From assembly GCF_048564905.1 (NCBI RefSeq), contig NC_132992.1:92269001-92333000 (forward strand): DNA of 64,000 nt. The letters are read 5' to 3'. The notes below the pieces were generated by a model. It saw only the letters and a program-made list of their open reading frames with translations, was not told the DNA's origin and did not search any database. Position numbers and translations under genes: made by a program. This document shows positions 57,956 to 64,000 of the stretch, in pieces. How positions within the stretch are numbered: position 1 is the first letter of the stretch; every line of letters starts with the position of its first letter. The DNA comes from Vicugna pacos. Lineage: Eukaryota > Chordata > Mammalia > Artiodactyla > Camelidae.

Positions 57956-59540
57956 TTCTGTCAAACTTGCAGAGGAGAGTTTAAAGACTACACCTGTGTG
58001 ATGCGTCTCATGTCCATTACGATAGTTACTATCAAACACATGAAATAGCAAGTGTCAGTGAAGATGTGGCGAAACCGGCCTCTTTGCATATCACTGGAAG
58101 AAATGTAAAATGGTGCAGCTGCTGTAGAAGATTCTGGTGGTTCATCAAAATATTAAACCCAGAATGACCAAATTATCCAGCAAGTCCACCTCTGGTATAC
58201 TCCCGAAAGAACTGAAAGCAAGACTCGAAGAGATATTTGCACACCATATTCATAGCTGCATTATTCGCAATAGCCAAAGATGGAAACAACCCAAATGCCC
58301 ATCAGCTGATGAATGGATGAACAAGCTGTGGTCTGGTCATACAGTGGATCACTCAGCTTCAACCTAAAATGGAAGGAAATTTTGACACAGTCTGAAAAAA
58401 ACAAGGACACACCTTGAAGACATTATGCTAAGTGATATAAGCCAGGCACAAAAGGACGAACATTTCATGATTCCACTTACATGAGGGGTCTGGAGTCGTC
58501 AAATTCATGAAGACAGAAGGCATAATGGTGGGTGCCAGGGGCTGGGGAGGAGGGAGTGGGGAGTTATTGTTTAATGGGGACAGGTTTCAGTTTGGGAAGA
58601 TGAAAGCAGTTCTGGAGATGATGGTGGTGGCGGGTACGTAACAACGCAAATGTGCTTAATGACACTAAACTATACTCTTCTTTTTTTTAACTTTTTTATT
58701 GATTTATAATCATTTTACAATGTTGCATGAAATTCCAATGTAGAGCACAATTTTTCAGCTATACATGAACATATATATATTCATTGTCACATTTTTTTCT
58801 CTGTGAGCTACAATAAGATCTTGTATATACTTCCCTGTGCTATACAGTATAATCTTGTTTATCTATTCTACATTTTGAAATCCCAGTCTGTCCCTTCCCA
58901 CCCCCCACCCCCCTGGCAACCACAAGTTTGTATTCTACGTCTATGAGTCTGTTTCTGTTTTGTATTTATGGTTTGTTTGTTTATTTGCTTTTAGATTCCA
59001 CATATGAGTGATCTTATATGGTATTTTTCTTTCTCTTTCTGGCTTACTTCACTTAGAATGACATTCTCCAGGAGCATCTGTGTTGCTGCAAATGGTGTTA
59101 TGTCATCACTTTTTATGGCTGAGTAGTATTCCATTGTATAAATATACCACTTCTTCTTTATCCAGTCATCTGTTGATGGACATTTAGGCAGTTTGCATGT
59201 CTTGGCTATTGTAACTAGTGCTGCTATGAACACTGGGGTGCAGGTGTCATCCTGAAGTAGGGGTCCTTCTGGATATATGCCCAGGAGTGGGATTCCTGGG
59301 TCATACGGTAAGTCTGTTCCTAGTCTTTTGAGGAATCTCCATACTGTTTTCCATAGTGGCTGCACCAAACTGCATTCCCACCAGCAGTGTAGGAGGGTTC
59401 CCGTTTCTCCACAGCCTCTCCAGCATTTGTCATTTGTGGACTTTTGAATGATGGCCATTCTGACTGTTGTGAACTCTTAAAATGATTAAAATGGTATATT
59501 TTGTGTTATGTACATTTTACCACAATAAAAACTCCCCAAA
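57956..59540 (+). mobile_element. Old L1 3' end (sense), interrupted by a young L1
   Basis: 57956-58679 has the ORF2 C-terminal region and 3'UTR start: TCAGTGAAGATGTGGCGAAA, TGGTGCAGCTGCTGTAGAAG, ATGGAAACAACCCAAATGCC, GACATTATGCTAAGTGATAT, CAGGGGCTGGGGAGGAGGG, TGTTTAATGGGGACAGG. It resumes at 59473 and ends ACATTTTACCACAATAAAAA at about 59540. Younger antisense L1 (58680-59472) sits in its 3'UTR. Confidence 0.85.
58680..59472 (-). mobile_element. Young L1 3' end, antisense, with open ORF2 tail
   Basis: Reverse strand reads the young L1: 58991-59458 is open for 155 codons: [75 protein letters not shown] and a stop after LICGI. The 3'UTR follows with its poly-T complement at 58680-58690. Flanks share ACTCTT (58674-58679 and 59473-59478), a short match, since the older host L1 is diverged. 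Second young copy of the family seen at 50161. Confidence 0.92.
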
Positions 59541-61690
59541 CATCTGAAAACCAAATACACGCTTCTAAGTAACTCATGAGTCAAAGAAGAAACCACAAGA
59601 AATATTAGAAATTAGAATGTATTTTGAAATGAATGAAAATAAAAACATGATATGTCAAAATGTGTGAGATGCAGTTAAAACAGGGCTTAACGTAAAATTT
59701 ATGGCACATCTAATCAGAAGGTAAGAAACCTTTTAAAACCGTGATCTTAGCTTCCACCCTAAGAAATGAGAAAAAGAAAAGAAAATCCATCTCAAATTAA
59801 GCAAAAAAAAAGAAATAATAAGGATAATTTAAAAATCAATGGAAGTGGGAAAAGAAAAATGATAGAAAAGAAAAATGAAACCAAAAGCTAAGTATTTGAA
59901 AAGCTAAATCAAACTGGGAAGTCTCTGGCCAGAGACCTGGAACAAGGAGAGGAAATAAATTACCAATGTCAGAGATAAGAGAGAGGACAGACCGCACTAC
60001 AAAATCCACAAGCAAACAGGAAAATAATAAGGAGAGTATTAGGAACAACTTTATATAAATTCAATAACCTAATGAAATGGAGAAGTTACTTGGAAGACAC
60101 AGATTCCTGGAGTTCACTCAAGAATAAACAATCTAAATACGTCAGCTTTATCTGTTAAAGAAATTGAATTTTTAGTTAAAACTTTCTCACAGAAAAAATC
60201 CCCAGCCCATAGGGCTTAACCGGAGAGTTCCACCAAGCGTTTAAGAAACAAAATCAGTTCTACACAAATCCTTCCAAAATAGCTAATGAGGAGGGACTCT
60301 CTCCCAACTTGTATGAGGCCAGCATTACCCTGAGACCAAAACGAGAAAAATGATATTTCATGAAAACTGCAGAGTAATAGCCCTCGTGGACATAGATGCA
60401 AATATTCTCAACAAAAACTGAGCATATCTAGTCCAACAGCAGACAAAAAGGATAACACATCACGACCAAATGGAGCTTATGAAAGAAAGCCAGGTTGGTC
60501 TAACATCTGAAAAGCGAATAATGGAATTTACCATAATGTCAGAACAAAGGAGTAAAAATGTACCACACCCATAAGTGCAGGAGACTCACTTCACAAAATC
60601 TAACACCTCATCCTTATAAATACTGTCAGCAAACTAATGTTGGAGGAAATTCTTCAGTCTGAGAAAGGACATCTGTAAGAAACTACAACAAACGTCACTC
60701 GTGGTAGAAGATGAAACGCGTTCCCGCGAGTCCAAGAACCAGAGAAGGGGGTCTGCTCTCACCACTTTTGTTCAGTGTTGTAGCGGAGGTTCTGGCTAAC
60801 ACAGAACGGCAGAGACGAGAAATAACAGTCAAACCTGTTTGAAAGGTAGAAGTAAAAGTGTCATATTTGCTGACGGCATGACCAACACAAAATCCTAGGA
60901 ATCTACAAGAAAATCACTAGAACTAATTAGTGAGCTTGCCGAGTTCGCAAGTTACAGGCAATAAAACTATTGTATTTCTATTAATAAGTGAACAGAAATT
61001 GAAATAAAATCATTTACAATATAATGAAAACAGAAAAAATGCTTGGGGTTGAATCTGACAAAACACAGGCAAACACCACCAAAAACAACAAAACAGTACT
61101 GAGAGAGAGAAAAAGAAGACCTTGGCAAACGGAGAGATACGCTGCATCCATGCATTGGAAAACTCCGTGCTGTTAAGGTATCAGTTCTCAGATGCACGTA
61201 CAGATTCAATATCATTCCAATCAAAACCTCAGTAGATTTACTGTAGAAATTGATTAGCTAATTTTTAAATTTATATTAAAATACAAGCACCTAAAAAACT
61301 ACACACACACACACACACACACACACACTGAACCAAAAAATAAATAAAGGCAGAGGGCTTAAACTAAAATAATAAATTCCATGACTTATTACAAAGCTGG
61401 ACTAATTCACACAGCATCATATTAACATATAAAGAGATGTGTGTATAGACAGTATCAAAATAACGTCTGCACAGGTCAATGCAGCGGAATAAGCAGGCCA
61501 GCAGGCCCGGGGTTATCTGGGCGGGCGGGTGACCAGGGAGCTCAGGGAAGCTTTGGGAGGTGATGGCCACGTCCATCATTTGATTGTGGTTATGGTTTCA
61601 TGATATGTCAAAATTCATCCAGTTTTACACTAAATATGGACAGTTCATTGTGACTCAGTTATGTTTCAATTAAGCCAAAAAACACAGGTT
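59541..61690 (+). mobile_element. L1, sense: ORF2 to 3'UTR, dead
   Basis: CAAATACACGCTTCTAAGTA, TGAAATGAATGAAAATAAAA, GCAGTTAAAACAGGGCTTAA and AAGAAATGAGAAAAAGAAAA mark the reverse-transcriptase start. At 60868-60880 the catalytic motif reads F-A-D-G-M. A (CA)n tract lies at 61300-61328. The ORF2 C-terminal region is largely missing before 61550, and the 3'UTR closes with TTGATTGTGGTTATGGTTTC and TATGTCAAAATTCATCCAGT near 61620. 5'-truncated. Confidence 0.8.
61300..61328. repeat. (CA)n microsatellite
   Basis: Uninterrupted CA tract within the L1. Confidence 0.97.
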
Positions 61691-62639
61691 AAATATCACA
61701 TCTAACCTCTGTTGACTAACTGAAGCTATGTCCATTTTGAAGATTAAGGAACAGTCTCCGAGCAGGATTCCGGGTTTAGAGGGTGTTCCCGGGATCATCT
61801 CGGACACTGTGGTGCTCAGAAGATCCAGCCTTGTCTGCTCTGCAGGACTCAGATTAACACAAGCTCCTCCTCCCCCTGCCCCAGCCACCCCTCTTTGCCC
61901 AGCTAATTGCTACTAGTTTAAGGAAACTCAGCTCAAAAGTTCGCTCCTCCTGGACATCCTTCTTGGACCGAAGCTGGATTTGGGACTGACTGGCATTCAG
62001 CCTGGCATCGGGCTGGTCCCACCATCAGTGGGTCGCCCTGGGACGTGGTGGGCAACTCGGTCCCTTAGCCTCAGTTCACAGCACAACTCCTGGCCCCAGA
62101 AATGTGCTCGATGAACACATGACAAGCACAGGGGTAAGAAGAGGTCTCAGACAAGGGTAGGAACAAGGCCCCCTTCTGGAAGAGCAGAAACAGCTGGTGT
62201 GGAAGGTCCAGGAGCCAGGAAACTTGACCTGATCTACCCAGATGCCACCACTCCTGCTGCTCAGAAAGCGGGGACAGAGAAGAGCCTCCAGATGAGCGCC
62301 GGCGCGTCTTCCTCCTTCTGTCAGGGGGCCGAGGTCTCTTTGGCCTCCCCAGGCCCCACAGGAGAGGCTGCAGGAAGGGGTGGGCCAGCCTCTGCCTCCA
62401 CAGGAAGGAAGAGCTTCAAAGAGAGGCGGATGCAACTGTTTCGAGATGCCAACAAGAAGATAGAAGTCCACGTCCCTGGGCTCCAGTTTTTGACCAGAAC
62501 TAAGCTGACTCATTCAGTACGTCCCTTCTTGGACAGGGTTCCTCAGTGGGTTCCAGAAAGGCTGAGCGCAGCTCCGTCTGACCCCGCCCCCAGTAGCCAC
62601 AGTTACTAAATGAGCATTCCTCTCTCCCCCACTCTCCCC
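61691..62639. other. Unique sequence before a CpG-rich region
   Basis: No repeat recognised except weak L2-like words near 61930 (CTCAGCTCAAAAGTTCGCTC). Open frames 62076-62513 (minus, 145 codons) and 62199-62609 (plus, 136 codons) overlap each other completely and show no domain. Confidence 0.45.
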
Positions 62640-63640
62640 TCGGTCCCCGGAGCAGCATCGCCAAAAGAACCCTCCCGGGAACCTGGCCGAGGCTGCCAGC
62701 CGACGCCGGCCGCGCGCCTTCTGGGCCGGGCGAATTCCAGAGCACAGGCCCCTCTGGATTCGGTGCTTTGTTTTGTAGGCAGTTGCTTCATAAATGCCGA
62801 AAAGCATCTTAGATGGGCGAACTGAAAAGGGCCTTCTGGTTCCCCTAATTCACTCATCCCGACAGACAGCCGCGCACCCGCCCCCCGCTGGGTCCTGCAC
62901 TAGGAGGGAGAAGAGGAGGCCCGGCCGGGAGCCCGCGGGGGTGGCGGAGCCGGCGGAGGGGAGGGCGGAGAGGCAGTCCTAGGGCCGGCGGCCGGGGCGG
63001 CAGGCGGGCGCGGGGGCAGGCGCGGAGGAGGTGGCCCCCGTGTGCGAGACACTAAAGATGGCAAAGAGGTTCTGACCCTGCGGACCCCAGACACCAGAAT
63101 TAGCAGAAGCAGAAGGCAGGCGAGCTCCGCAGCACGCGCTTTTGAACAAAAGGATGGACTTCTAAAGATGAGCGAGCAAGGGTCGTACAAGGAATGACTG
63201 TGTGCACCTTCAGATGAACTGAAAGGAACTTCTAGACACGAAAGATACAAGTCTTGAAATGACTAACTCCACGGATGATGCGAATAACACATTAGACCCT
63301 CACGACCCAGACGGCTGCCTCACGTCTCTCCTTCCTCCTCACGTCCAACACCTCTTTCTTCTCTCATCTGCCCTCAGCCACGCTCCCCTCAAAAGTGGCG
63401 GGAAACGGAGGAGCTCCCCCTCAAACCTCCAGGCGCACGCCCCCCGCCGGCCGGCGTCTGCCCGCACACGCTCCACCTGCGCCCCGACCTCGAGCGAGAG
63501 CTGGCTCGGGCCCCGCCCGAGCGCCATGCCCCCGGGCCCCGGAGCCCCCTCTGCGCGCCCCCGACGGGCGGCGCTCCGCACGTGCTCGCCTCTCTCCCAC
63601 ACGGTTCGCTTTCTCTCTCGACCGGGATGCGTTCATCGCC
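62640..63640. promoter_or_regulatory. CpG-rich region with two peaks
   Basis: Two CpG-dense stretches, about 62650-63050 and 63390-63620. 62941-63000 and 63421-63480 each contain eight CpGs, while the AT-richer gap between them contains few. The first peak is purine-biased on the plus strand (GGAGGGAGAAGAGGAGGCCC), the second C-rich. Short open frames cross both on either strand without a recognisable domain. Candidate promoter region, possibly of a gene lying to the right of the window, but no exon is proved. Confidence 0.6.
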
Positions 63641-64000
63641 CTCTTAGGACTTAACCCTCGAGTTAAATGGATTCAACACTCAGAGGCAATTTTCTTCTTT
63701 CACCCTTTGAGTAGCCAAAATCCTACCTCTAGTAGCTTCTTAAAGAAAGGCTCAAGTAAACCCTGTACCCCCAGCTCTTACTTACTCACCTTTTCCTCCG
63801 CGTGGCAGCTTGGCTAGGCGTCAGACGGCGGACTTGGGCGCACCACAGGCAGCGCCCCTCTCCGTTGTGGCCGCGGAGGAGGTTAAAGCCAGGCCGATGT
63901 TTTCCCTCCTGCGGGACCGATCACTTTGCCTTCGTTCTTTCTTTATCTTTGAAATGGAGTAACTTGAATCAGAAACGCCTCCGTGCCGACCATGGTTTGC
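63641..64000. other. No recognised feature at the window end
   Basis: Unique sequence with moderate CpG content. Nothing recognisable in either strand; the window ends inside it. Confidence 0.45.

Noticed and set aside
1-64000. Search for CRISPR arrays, integrons, phage or bacterial operons.
   Set aside because: The window is clearly mammalian nuclear DNA with no regularly spaced direct repeats and no bacterial-type genes.

Overview
The window is ordinary eukaryotic nuclear DNA from a placental mammal, almost certainly a camelid (camel, alpaca or llama). The best species clue is two copies of a short tRNA-derived SINE at 43471-43574 and 51211-51294, with readable A and B boxes and a CTCCAYT-A-rich tail. 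They match my memory of the camelid Vic-1-type SINE. A young L1 family present in three 5'-truncated copies agrees with a cetartiodactyl genome. I find no complete protein-coding gene, no convincing host exon, and no rRNA, functional tRNA, CRISPR array or prokaryotic feature. The open frames that exist are LINE remnants or chance frames in GC-rich DNA.

Layout. 1-900 is a Tigger1 DNA transposon fragment split by an L1 3' end. 1965-2995 holds two solo LTR-type MLT1 (MaLR) fossils. 2996-12785 is a pile of at least six old L1 fragments, all antisense, some nested. 12786-18575 holds sense L1 pieces, ending in an L1 with an inverted 5' part. 18576-25237 is mostly unique, GC-richer sequence with one MLT1 LTR, one L1 tail, a (CA)n tract and a TAAT-rich patch that could be regulatory. 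25238-26745 is antisense L1 with a hAT MITE inside. 26946-42955 is a deep nest: a host L1 interrupted by a young L1 tail (13-bp target-site duplication), by a near full-length 6.4-kb L1 (diverged 15-bp duplication), by an isolated L1 5'UTR block, and abutted by another L1. That last L1 itself contains an MLT1A-type LTR, which contains a Tigger MITE, plus a GC-rich segment of unknown origin (41613-42204).

42956-57955 is repeat-poor, with ancient MIR/L2 pieces, the two SINEs, one MLT1 LTR and a strong CpG island (46541-47215). 57956-61690 is L1 again, including a young L1 inserted antisense into an older L1 tail. 61691-64000 is unique and ends with a second, two-peaked CpG-rich region (62640-63640).

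The genes do not work together as a pathway, because the window shows no genes of the host. What it does show is a stratified record of transposition, with several insertions supported by target-site duplications. It also has two CpG islands and a repeat-poor block, the most plausible places for host regulatory function or an unannotated non-coding transcript. All family names are from memory of consensus sequences. Boundaries are good to about 5-30 bases unless a duplication fixes them.
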